NCBI GenBank assembly: GCA_002434915.1
Contig: DJLG01000167.1
Coordinates: 4,395-14,931, forward strand
DNA length: 10,537 bases
DNA from: Proteobacteria bacterium UBA6522
GTDB lineage: Bacteria; Pseudomonadota; Gammaproteobacteria; Steroidobacterales; Rariloculaceae
Direction: 5' to 3'
Shown: piece by piece, positions 1-6,717 of the stretch
Position numbering within the stretch: the first letter of the stretch is position 1
How the letters are laid out: every line of letters begins with the position of its first letter
Position numbers and translations under genes: made by a program
The notes under the pieces: model-generated
Database searches by the model: none
Seen by the model: only the letters and a program-made list of their open reading frames with translations
What the model was told of the DNA's origin: nothing

Positions 1-11
1 GGAGAGATAGT

Positions 12-1376
12 TTGGTACGGTCTAAGTTACTTCTGATTGCAAGTCTTGTGGCATCGGTATGCACTGCCCAGCAAGTAGAAGTTGATAGCGAGACCTATAT
101 TTTAGCAACAGGCAGGCGTCTTCCTTATTTATATGCAATTTCACTTGCTGATGCGATTGAGCCGGCAAACAATAATACTTCTAATGCAATCATTAGTCGG
201 AATAAAGTAGCTTTGGACAGGTTGGATGGCCAGCTATTGGGAGATCCCGCAAACCTTATTGTAAGCGAGGATGAGAACACAATTTATGTAGTCAACCATC
301 ACGGTAGCATTGATAACCAAGAGTTCAGGCAACATGGCGGCCGCGGTCAGATTGCAGTACTCAATGTTGAGGCAGCACTTAACCCTTTTAATGATAAAAC
401 ACACAACGCGTTCCAACGTCATTTTGACTCTGGTGGCTTTGGAGCAATAGGTGTAGCGCTTCTTCCAAAAATGCTAATTATTTCAAATGCTGAAAATAAT
501 CTAACAGAAGATGGTGGGAATCGAGTCACATTTGTAGACCGACAGACTGGTAGCCTTCGTGGTGTTATAGAGTTAGCACTAGGGTCGCCAGGGTTCGAGT
601 GTGATTATCCTGTCCCGTATTCTGCACCTTATGGCCCACCTCATAACTTGCCCATTCTCTCCCCGGATCCTAGTTGGGGGTGTTTCCCAGATCCTAATGG
701 GTTGGCTTTGGGACGTACTAGTAATGGGAGCTCTTACATTTTTACTGCAAATGGTGGCACGGATGATGTATCAGTAATTGACCTTGCTGGGGCATTACAA
801 GGTGATGTTGGCGTTGAAATAAATCGTATTAAGATTGATTTTGCACCATGGGGTATGACAGCTACACCGAATGGTCGATATATCATCGTAGCAAGTGGGC
901 GTAGTCAAAAAAATAACTCGGTAGGTAACACAATTTCTATAATTGATGTTGATCGAGCAGTAGCTGGTACTGATGATGCTGTAGTCGCAAAAGTTTTAGT
1001 TGGTACAGATAATCCAGAAGAACCAACACTTCCTCTTATTCCTTCTGTAACCCCGGATGGTCAAGAAGTGATTCTTCCAAATCTGCTTGCTAATAATGTA
1101 TCGATTGTAAATATTGAGTTAGCACTTGCAGGTGACCCTAGTTCGGAAGTCGCAAGGATACCCCTTTTACGGTCTGACAGAGAGCCTGCTCGTCCGAGGG
1201 GCTCTGCGGTTACTCCTGATGGTAGGTATGCAGTGATTAGTGGAGGTCCCAGTACACAACCTTTCTCTCGGGAGATTGGTCATGTCTACGTGATAGACCT
1301 TGGATCACATAATGTCATCGGAACGGTGACCGGTGTAGGAAATGATCCATATGGTGTTGCAACGGTTCGTAAGTAG
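12..1376 (+). CDS. Secreted YVTN-type beta-propeller repeat protein
   Basis: A 454-residue protein with an N-terminal Sec-type signal peptide (residues 1-19; a basic start VRSK, then a hydrophobic core, cleavage likely near CTA-QQ). Blade-like repeats recur along its length: a strand pair at 81-95, then 229-258, 279-313 (PNGRYIIVASG), 344-368 (TPDGQEVILPN), 397-430 (TPDGRYAVISGG) and the closing segment 444-454. Each has the 'xPDGxxxxV...VxxID' pattern of the YVTN/cytochrome D1-like propeller superfamily. A Pro-rich insert near 195-228 contains the only mature-region cysteines, C197 and C224, which could form a disulfide in the periplasm. The start is TTG, with GGAGAG five bases upstream at 1-6. 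Because the frame is open to the window edge, a start further upstream cannot be excluded. The family is a structural scaffold with many roles, so no enzymatic function is assigned. It converges on the Rieske gene, leaving a 26-base gap. Confidence 0.85.
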   Translation: MVRSKLLLIASLVASVCTAQQVEVDSETYILATGRRLPYLYAISLADAIEPANNNTSNAIISRNKVALDRLDGQLLGDPANLIVSEDENTIYVVNHHGSIDNQEFRQHGGRGQIAVLNVEAALNPFNDKTHNAFQRHFDSGGFGAIGVALLPKMLIISNAENNLTEDGGNRVTFVDRQTGSLRGVIELALGSPGFECDYPVPYSAPYGPPHNLPILSPDPSWGCFPDPNGLALGRTSNGSSYIFTANGGTDDVSVIDLAGALQGDVGVEINRIKIDFAPWGMTATPNGRYIIVASGRSQKNNSVGNTISIIDVDRAVAGTDDAVVAKVLVGTDNPEEPTLPLIPSVTPDGQEVILPNLLANNVSIVNIELALAGDPSSEVARIPLLRSDREPARPRGSAVTPDGRYAVISGGPSTQPFSREIGHVYVIDLGSHNVIGTVTGVGNDPYGVATVRK

Positions 1377-1402
1377 AAAAAGACGACAGTTAGATCAGTT
1401 GC

Positions 1403-2464
1403 TTAGCTGGACTCTTTATCAATCAGTTTTTTTAAATTACGACGAAACTGTAAAGATGCCGAATCTAGACCTAGATTTATATGGCGATTGGTTTCATTAG
1501 CAATCCCAGTATGGACTGCCTCAAGTACTTTACGGTCCTCAAGAAATGCTGTTTTTGCTCCTGAAGCTATAGTTGCAGTTAATTTTTTATTGTTTATGTC
1601 AGTATTTCGATGTTGAAGCCAATGGTAACGAGTGTTATTTCCATCTATTGGTGTGAGAAAGTTATAGGAAATCATGATATATGCTAGATCATCTACTTTG
1701 AGATTAGGACCACCTTTTCCACTAGGAACATAAATACCTTTATTGATTGCAGTGCATGGGTATTGCACTTCATAGTGCTGTAGTCGGTCACAGTTTCCTT
1801 TGAATTTAACTAAAGGCTCATAGAAAGGAGGTGGTTTTTTATCATATATCCATCTATGAACGATTAGTCCTTTGTCAGTTTCCATTATTTCTAAAGGAGT
1901 ATTGTCCGTACCCTCTGCTGCAAATGAAGAACGGTGCACCCATCCCACATGGGAGGGGTCCAAAAGGTTATCGGTGAGGTATTGGTAGTTACAAGCACAG
2001 GTTAGAGAGTCTCCGCTGGTGATTTCCCAAGCTGGGCTATCATAGTTATCAATATCTATTATCAAGCGCTCATCTGAATTTTTAGGATTTCCCATCCATA
2101 TCCAGACTAAACCTAACTTGTCGGCTACTGGATAGCTCCGGACAGTTGCTGATGGAGGGATTCGGTTTTGTGTTGGTGCTGCAACACACTGACCAGAACG
2201 ATTGAACTGAAGTCCATGATAACCACATTCGATATTATTATTTAATAGCCGACCTTGGGATAACGGTAGTCGTCTATGAGGGCAGGAATCTTCTAGAGCA
2301 ACAGGTTCTCCATTCTTGGTTCGGTAGAACACTATATCTTCGCCTAGAATACGAAGTGCCGTTAGTTTTTCCTCAATTTCTGAGGAGAGTGCAGCGACAT
2401 ACCAACTATTTCTAAGATACATTTGTTTTCCAGTCTGGTGGAGTGAGTCAGACGAGCAACTCAT
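1403..2464 (-). CDS. Rieske [2Fe-2S] non-heme iron oxygenase, VanA-like oxygenase subunit
   Basis: Oxygenase component of a two-component aromatic ring-hydroxylating or O-demethylating system. Family members insert one atom of O2 or demethylate methoxyarenes using electrons from a separate reductase. The Rieske cluster ligands are all present: C61-P-H63, then C80-G-Y-H83. The mononuclear iron site is D169-x2-H172-x4-H177 with the likely distal carboxylate D310 (FLED). D169 fits the Asp that bridges Rieske and mononuclear iron. Length (about 340-350 aa) matches vanillate demethylase VanA-type single-subunit oxygenases. The first ATG is at 2464, but family proteins usually begin at the 'MYLRNSWYVAA' segment (residue 15), so the start at 2422 is more likely. 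It has GGAAAA upstream, while the 2464 ATG has no purine-rich site. No ferredoxin reductase (VanB-like) is in the window. The substrate is unknown. The gene is divergent from soxC and may share control elements with it. Confidence 0.9.
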   Translation of the reverse strand: MSCSSDSLHQTGKQMYLRNSWYVAALSSEIEEKLTALRILGEDIVFYRTKNGEPVALEDSCPHRRLPLSQGRLLNNNIECGYHGLQFNRSGQCVAAPTQNRIPPSATVRSYPVADKLGLVWIWMGNPKNSDERLIIDIDNYDSPAWEITSGDSLTCACNYQYLTDNLLDPSHVGWVHRSSFAAEGTDNTPLEIMETDKGLIVHRWIYDKKPPPFYEPLVKFKGNCDRLQHYEVQYPCTAINKGIYVPSGKGGPNLKVDDLAYIMISYNFLTPIDGNNTRYHWLQHRNTDINNKKLTATIASGAKTAFLEDRKVLEAVHTGIANETNRHINLGLDSASLQFRRNLKKLIDKESS

Positions 2465-2484
2465 AATAGGAGAAATGACTGGTT

Positions 2485-2499
2485 GGAGAAAGCTTCTCC
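2485..2499. promoter_or_regulatory. Inverted repeat upstream of the Rieske gene (operator or 5' UTR hairpin)
   Basis: The bases read GGAGAA-AGC-TTCTCC, a perfect 6-bp inverted repeat around a 3-base spacer. It lies about 63 bases upstream of the preferred Rieske start at 2422. It could be a regulator binding site or a short hairpin in the leader of the Rieske transcript. The repeat is seen directly; the role is inferred. Confidence 0.35.
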
Positions 2500-2574
2500 G
2501 CTATTAGTTTAATAAACGTGCCGGTAATTTTTTAATGTCTAGAGTAATTACTGAAACACCATATGGCATAGTTA

Positions 2575-2595
2575 AATAATAGCGCTAAAATTATT
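2575..2595. repeat. AT-rich inverted repeat around AGCGCT
   Basis: AATAAT (2575-2580) and ATTATT (2590-2595) are inverted copies separated by nine bases that include the palindrome AGCGCT. It lies in the divergent intergenic region between the Rieske gene and soxC, nine bases before the stronger palindrome. It may be a regulator site or chance in AT-rich sequence. Confidence 0.25.
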
Positions 2596-2603
2596 TTGTT
2601 GCG

Positions 2604-2615
2604 TTGACTAGTCAA
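2604..2615. promoter_or_regulatory. Perfect 12-bp palindrome TTGACTAGTCAA, candidate operator
   Basis: TTGACTAGTCAA is its own reverse complement and sits near the middle of the 267-base divergent intergenic region between the Rieske oxygenase and soxC. Each half is also a TTGACT hexamer resembling a sigma70 -35 box. On the minus strand a possible TAATTT -10 (2593-2588) follows at 16 bases, which could drive the Rieske gene. On the plus strand no matching -10 follows. A dimeric regulator site controlling one or both flanking genes is the simplest reading, but no regulator gene is in the window. Confidence 0.4.
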
Positions 2616-2679
2616 GAGCCACGGTCATTCAGTAGATTTATTCCATATTTGTTGAATATTACCTATGCCCAATAGTTAG

Positions 2680-2708
2680 TTGTTCTTGTGTTAACGTATA
2701 CCTATAAA
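2680..2708 (+). promoter_or_regulatory. Candidate sigma70 promoter for soxCD
   Basis: A TTGTTC -35 (2680-2685) is followed after exactly 17 bases by a TATAAA -10 (2703-2708). Transcription would start near 2715, and a purine-rich stretch (GAGAG, around 2723-2727) lies just before the soxC ATG at 2732. Spacing and position fit well; the assignment rests on sequence only. Confidence 0.45.
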
Positions 2709-2731
2709 AAATCATCGAGTGTGAGAGCGGC

Positions 2732-4048
2732 ATGAATAAAAAAGACTCAACAAGAGTTTGGAAAGATTTGGGGCCAGCAGCTGAAAATGGCTTGTTTGAT
2801 CGCCGAGCATTTTTCAAAGGTGGCAGTGTTCTTGCTGCAGCGATAACCGGTTATACAATAGCTAAGCCTTTACAGGCGCAGACGTTAAGTGATGACCCTT
2901 GGAGTGGATCGGCGGGAACGCCAAGTGGCCCTTATGAAACACGGTCACGGTTTGAGAATGATGTAGTGCGTACAATGACTAATCCCAATGGTGAACCGCG
3001 AAGTCAGCAATCACGCACTCCTCACCATATGTTAGATGGAACCTTTACACCTAATGGATTGCATTTTGTTATTTCACGTTCTGGGTCACCTGATATTGAC
3101 CCTGAACAGCATCGCTTAGTAATTCATGGTTTAGTTAAGCAGCCTCTTGTGTTTACCCTTGAGTCTTTAATGCGTTATCCCATGGTCTCACGTATGCATT
3201 TTGTTGAGTGTGGAGGAAATAGCGCTCCGATGTGGTCGCCTGAACCTTTGGACGCAGATGTTCAGGGACTTCATGGATATGTGTCCTGTGCAGAGTGGAG
3301 TGGAGTCATGCTATCCACTCTTCTTGAAGAGGCGGGAATTGATCCAACCGCAAAATGGTTGATTGCTGAAGGTTCGGACTCACTTGCCTTGCATCGGAGC
3401 ATACCGTTATCAAAGGCTCTTGATGATGCAATGATCGCACTGTATCAGAACGGTGAGAAACTAATGCCAGGGAATGGCTATCCTATGCGTCTGCTTGTGC
3501 CAGGTTGGGAAGGCAATATGAATGTGAAGTGGCTACGAAGAATAGAATTGCTGGATCAACCAGCCATGAGTATTTATGAGGCAAGAACCTATGCTCCAAT
3601 ATTACCTGGTGGTAAGGCATATCAGTTCTATTTTTTGCAGGAAGTGAAATCTTTTATCACTAGACCATCCCCAGGTTTATCAATGAATGGGCAGGGGCTT
3701 TATGAAATTTCTGGGGTTGCTTATTCTGCTAATGGACGTATATCTAAGGTTCTAGTTTCTGCAGATGGCGGTCAGACTTGGGCTGAAGCAGCGCTGCAAG
3801 AACCAGTATTATCTAAGGCATTTACCCGTTTTCGTATTCCGTGGCAATGGGATGGCGGTCCTGCTGTTTTACAAAGTCGTGCATGGGATGAAGCCGGGCA
3901 TGTACAGCCTACCCGCAGTGAAATAGTTGCTGCTCGTGGGGAGGCGTCACGAGTACCAAGTCTTAATGGGTTCCCCAGCCAGCATTATAATGGACCTACA
4001 AGTTGGCAGATTGATCAGGCTGGTGAGGTGAAACATGTTTATGCGTAA
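2732..4048 (+). CDS. soxC: SoxC, sulfane dehydrogenase molybdoenzyme subunit
   Basis: Molybdenum-cofactor subunit of the periplasmic SoxCD enzyme. In the Sox thiosulfate-oxidation pathway SoxCD oxidises the sulfane sulfur bound to the SoxY carrier, passing electrons to cytochrome c. The N-terminus carries a Tat leader (RRAFFKGG at 24-31, hydrophobic stretch, cleavage likely after residue 49 or 50), consistent with export of a folded cofactor protein. The molybdenum-ligating cysteine is C160 in 'HFVECGGNS'. The sulfite-oxidase-type core spans about 95-280, with the conserved 'PGWEGNMNVKWLRRIELL'. A C-terminal dimerisation domain follows at about 310-400 (VLVSADGGQTWAEAAL; QSRAWDEAGHVQPTR). Length (438 aa) and these segments match SoxC better than SorA or YedY/MsrP. 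A promoter candidate lies just upstream. The gene overlaps soxD by 14 bases. SoxXA, SoxYZ and SoxB are not in the window. Confidence 0.93.
   Translation: MNKKDSTRVWKDLGPAAENGLFDRRAFFKGGSVLAAAITGYTIAKPLQAQTLSDDPWSGSAGTPSGPYETRSRFENDVVRTMTNPNGEPRSQQSRTPHHMLDGTFTPNGLHFVISRSGSPDIDPEQHRLVIHGLVKQPLVFTLESLMRYPMVSRMHFVECGGNSAPMWSPEPLDADVQGLHGYVSCAEWSGVMLSTLLEEAGIDPTAKWLIAEGSDSLALHRSIPLSKALDDAMIALYQNGEKLMPGNGYPMRLLVPGWEGNMNVKWLRRIELLDQPAMSIYEARTYAPILPGGKAYQFYFLQEVKSFITRPSPGLSMNGQGLYEISGVAYSANGRISKVLVSADGGQTWAEAALQEPVLSKAFTRFRIPWQWDGGPAVLQSRAWDEAGHVQPTRSEIVAARGEASRVPSLNGFPSQHYNGPTSWQIDQAGEVKHVYA
4025..4030 (+). promoter_or_regulatory. Ribosome binding site for soxD inside soxC
   Basis: GAGGTG lies four bases before the ATG at 4035, within the last codons of soxC. 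It supports that start over the in-frame ATG at 4041 and implies translational coupling of the two subunits. Confidence 0.55.
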
Positions 4049-4577
4049 TGCCGAGTATCTAGCGATATTAGCTGCAGGCTTGTTTTTTTTAGCTAGCACG
4101 AATAGTTACACCCAGACTCCAAACCTTGGTATGCCGATAGATGAGCAAGATATTGCTGCATGGGATATAGATATATTACCTGATGGCACAGGACTTCCAT
4201 TAGGGCAAGGGACAGCAGGGGAGGGAAAAATAATCTATGAACAAAAATGTGCTGTCTGTCATGGGGTAAATGGCGAAGGCGGTATAAGTCCTGCTCTCGC
4301 AGGTGGTGATCCATTATCCAATGGAATTGATACTGGAAAAACTATTGGAAATTTTTGGCCCTACGCAACAACTATTTTTGATTATACGCGTAGGGCTATG
4401 CCTTGGTTTGCACCGCGTACGCTCACAGATAATGAGGTCTATTCTCTGACTGCATACCTTCTTGTTTTAAACGATATTATTAATGAAGAAGTGGTTATGA
4501 ACGCTAATACTCTTCCTGAAGTGCGTATGCCAAATAGGGATGGTTTTATCGTACGATTTCCAGAAAGAACACCATAA
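4035..4577 (+). CDS. soxD: SoxD-like monoheme c-type cytochrome subunit
   Basis: A 180-residue periplasmic cytochrome c, partner of SoxC, which would take electrons from the molybdenum centre to the cytochrome pool. It has an N-terminal signal peptide (hydrophobic 8-20, cleavage likely near residue 26). One heme-binding motif CAVCH occurs at 72-76, followed by 'GxxGEGG', and M122 (RRAMPWFAP) is the likely distal heme ligand. The region 129-146 (TLTDNEVYSLTAYLLVLN) is the terminal helix of class I cytochromes. The classic Paracoccus SoxD is about twice this length and diheme, so this protein has only the one-heme half. The name rests on the adjoining, overlapping soxC and the similar pre-heme segment; 'sulfite dehydrogenase cytochrome subunit' is the alternative. 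The 14-base overlap suggests coupled translation. Confidence 0.82.
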   Translation: MFMRNAEYLAILAAGLFFLASTNSYTQTPNLGMPIDEQDIAAWDIDILPDGTGLPLGQGTAGEGKIIYEQKCAVCHGVNGEGGISPALAGGDPLSNGIDTGKTIGNFWPYATTIFDYTRRAMPWFAPRTLTDNEVYSLTAYLLVLNDIINEEVVMNANTLPEVRMPNRDGFIVRFPERTP

Positions 4578-4724
4578 ACCTATGTTTTTAGGTAGTGATT
4601 TCTGTGTCTTAACAGTGGCTTTGAAGAAGGTCTTGCGCAGAGTTTTTTAGATCTGTAGGATACGCGCCGGTCGTTGAGCGTTCGTTCTTCATTCAAACTC
4701 CCCCAGAGAAATGAGGTATAACTC

Positions 4725-4749
4725 GGGCGCTCATCGGCCCTGTTTTTTT
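4725..4749 (+). terminator. Weak rho-independent terminator candidate after soxD
   Basis: GGGC (4725-4728) can pair with GCCC (4737-4740) across an eight-base loop, and a run of seven T follows at 4743-4749. The stem is only four G/C pairs, so this is weak. It lies in the 180-base gap between the convergent soxD and DUF4159 genes. That gap otherwise shows no gene or clear element. Confidence 0.3.
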
Positions 4750-4757
4750 AAGCCGTT

Positions 4758-5573
4758 TTAATGCGTCATTGAATAAATTAAATAGTTGACGGCAAAGCGA
4801 TAAGCTAAGGCAGTCATTGATTCCGGATACCATGGATCATCAGCATGTTCCCAAGCATCTCCCATATCCATATTAAAATTTATTGCCACCATTAATTTAC
4901 CATCGTTATCAAAGATTCCTCGCCAGTGAGGGACTGTGCCTTGCCTAAGTCCTCCGGCTCCTGGGATGGCAGTGCGCTGATCCAGATCATAGAGTACATG
5001 TAGTAGCTCATGATCATTACTTAGCTCTACAATGGGTTTATCAGGAAAAACTCTCAGCATAGACTGAATGAATATTGACCATTCACCTTCTCCCCAAAAA
5101 TCATCTACTATTAGAAAGCCACCACGGTCAAGATATTCTCGTAGTCGAGCAGCTTCAGCATCACTCAAATGCCATTGACCTACTTCGACTGCATAGAGCC
5201 ATGGATAATCAAATACCCGCTCATTATTTAAGGTAATAAGACGACCACCATCCCCATAAAAGTCACTATTAATGCTAACGCTTTGACCATCTACACGTGT
5301 TAGACGTTTAACCCCTTCCATAAGGTGATATTCAGCATCAGGGTAATCTGTGCTCCAGGCTCCTCCACCCCCCCATCTGGCTCGTCGGCTACTATAAGCA
5401 TCCGAATAGATAAGTCTTGCAAAATGAAATTCTGCGGTAGGCTCATCTTCAAGCGCACCTATTGTCTGGCTAATGGCTATATTTGTGAAAAATAGCCCAC
5501 AGATAACTATGCTAAGTAATAAAGCAATAACTGCATTAAGGCTTCGATTGAGTTTTACGATTAATAATCCCAT
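4758..5573 (-). CDS. DUF4159 domain protein with N-terminal membrane or signal segment
   Basis: A 271-residue protein with one hydrophobic segment at about 12-35, read as an uncleaved anchor or signal peptide, so the rest should be periplasmic. The DUF4159 domain fills about 48-268. Visible marks are 'EFHFARLIYSD', the Gly-rich 'RWGGGGAWSTDYPDAEYHL', the 'YPWLYAVEVGQWHLSD' strand-helix, and the core 'GGFLIVDDFWGEGEW' (151-165). The last resembles a flavodoxin- or GATase-like central strand, though no catalytic Cys-His pair is evident. The domain's function is unknown. Elsewhere DUF4159 proteins are often encoded with MoxR ATPases, DUF58 and von Willebrand proteins, none of which is here. The gene lies 70 bases downstream of the SMP-30-like gene, the widest gap in this series, so it may be read through or have its own promoter. 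No good ribosome binding site precedes the ATG. Confidence 0.85.
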   Translation of the reverse strand: MGLLIVKLNRSLNAVIALLLSIVICGLFFTNIAISQTIGALEDEPTAEFHFARLIYSDAYSSRRARWGGGGAWSTDYPDAEYHLMEGVKRLTRVDGQSVSINSDFYGDGGRLITLNNERVFDYPWLYAVEVGQWHLSDAEAARLREYLDRGGFLIVDDFWGEGEWSIFIQSMLRVFPDKPIVELSNDHELLHVLYDLDQRTAIPGAGGLRQGTVPHWRGIFDNDGKLMVAINFNMDMGDAWEHADDPWYPESMTALAYRFAVNYLIYSMTH

Positions 5574-5643
5574 TTATACACAGTGCAACGGTAGTAAAAA
5601 CCTCTCAGAGCATCAATAATTTCAGGGCATATATTCTTGTTTT

Positions 5644-6711
5644 TTAACAGATATGGGCTCCCGCAGCACCAACATAAACTGAATAGAGAGATTGACTGGC
5701 TACCATAAAGAGGCGGTTTCTTTTTGCCCCTCCAAAGCACAGGTTAGCGCAACGTTCTGGTAGTCGAATCATACCAATGGCATCACCATCTGGTGCGATA
5801 ATCTGTACACCAAAAGGCACCCCTGCCCATATATTTCCATCAGTATCACACCTGATACCATCAGCTCCTGCGTTAGGAGCATCAATTTGGGCAAATTCCC
5901 TGCCATTACTTAGTGTTGTTCCATTAACATCCCAAACTTTCATTTCTCGGGGACGTGATCCTGTATCTGCAACGTATAACAGGGAGTAATCTGGCGAAAA
6001 ACACAGTCCATTGGGGCCAACAACTTCATCGGTCACTACCGCAACCTGACCAGTTTCTCCATCGACTCTGTATACAGCAGGTTTTGTCTCTGATTCTGCA
6101 TAGAATCCTTCGTACTGACTTCGCCGAATTCCATAAGGTGGATCAGTAAACCAGATACTTCCATCCGGATGGACGACCACATCATTAGGCGAATTTAGTC
6201 GATTACCATTATATTGATCAGCTATCGTTGTTACTGTTCCATCTGGTTCATAACGAGCGACCCGTCTTCCACCATGTTCGCATGACAACTGTCTCCCGCT
6301 GAAGTCAAAGGTATTACCATTACTATTACCTGATGGGTTACGAAATACGGCGACACGCCCGTCATCTTCAATCCATCTCCGTTGTAGATTGTTTGGAATA
6401 TCACTCCAAACCAAGTAACGCCCAACTCCATTCCAAGCAGGGCCCTCAGACCAAAGTGATCCGGTATACAATTTTTGAATATGAGTGTTTCCAATCATGT
6501 ATTGAAGAAAGCGATCATCTAAGGCAACGACATCTGGGTCAGGGTAACGGATAGGGTTTTGTCCAGACCAGTCTCGTGCTATTGGTTCCCGTGTGATTGT
6601 TTCTTGCGCTGAAGCAAAACGAGAGGTAAGTGGGATAATTGAGGCCCCAGCTACGGCTGTCAATAAATTTCGACGGTTAATGTTGACTAAATTATTAGAA
6701 TCTTTACTCAT
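5644..6711 (-). CDS. Tat-exported SMP-30/gluconolactonase (LRE-type) beta-propeller hydrolase
   Basis: A 355-residue protein of the SMP-30/gluconolactonase/LRE family, metal-dependent six-bladed propellers that mostly hydrolyse sugar lactones or related esters. A Tat-type leader is present: NRRNLLTAVAG with RR at 13-14, and a hydrophobic stretch ending near ASA at 33-35. The likely metal-site residues fall in the expected order: E89 (SEGPAW), N176 (LNSPNDVVV), N234 (VGPNGLCFS) and D284 (GADGIRCD). These correspond to E18, N103, N154 and D204 of human SMP-30. Other family marks are 'YLVWSDIPNNLQRRW', 'DGSIWFTDPPYGI' and the C-terminal 'NRLFMVASQSLYSVYV'. The start lies six bases after the TAXI stop codon, and GGAG from the end of that gene serves as its ribosome binding site. 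In context it may open a lactone formed in substrate catabolism; the real substrate is unknown. Confidence 0.9.
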   Translation of the reverse strand: MSKDSNNLVNINRRNLLTAVAGASIIPLTSRFASAQETITREPIARDWSGQNPIRYPDPDVVALDDRFLQYMIGNTHIQKLYTGSLWSEGPAWNGVGRYLVWSDIPNNLQRRWIEDDGRVAVFRNPSGNSNGNTFDFSGRQLSCEHGGRRVARYEPDGTVTTIADQYNGNRLNSPNDVVVHPDGSIWFTDPPYGIRRSQYEGFYAESETKPAVYRVDGETGQVAVVTDEVVGPNGLCFSPDYSLLYVADTGSRPREMKVWDVNGTTLSNGREFAQIDAPNAGADGIRCDTDGNIWAGVPFGVQIIAPDGDAIGMIRLPERCANLCFGGAKRNRLFMVASQSLYSVYVGAAGAHIC

Positions 6712-6717
6712 TTAATA

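Noticed and set aside
1377..1402. Terminator between the convergent propeller and Rieske genes
   Set aside because: The 26-base gap shows no stem with a following T-run on either strand.
2604..2632. TTGACT as a plus-strand -35 box for soxC
   Set aside because: No acceptable -10 hexamer lies 16-18 bases downstream, and the TTGTTC-17-TATAAA pair at 2680-2708 is better placed.
2732..4048. Identification of the molybdoenzyme as SorA sulfite dehydrogenase or YedY/MsrP
   Set aside because: Its length, the DRRAFFKGG leader, the 'PNGLHFVISRSGSPDIDPEQ' segment and the whole C-terminal domain follow SoxC; YedY lacks the C-terminal dimerisation domain.
4578..4593. ACCTA/TAGGT hairpin right after the soxD stop
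   Set aside because: The five-pair stem is AT-rich and is not followed by a T-run, so it is not a credible terminator; the candidate at 4725-4749 is better though weak.
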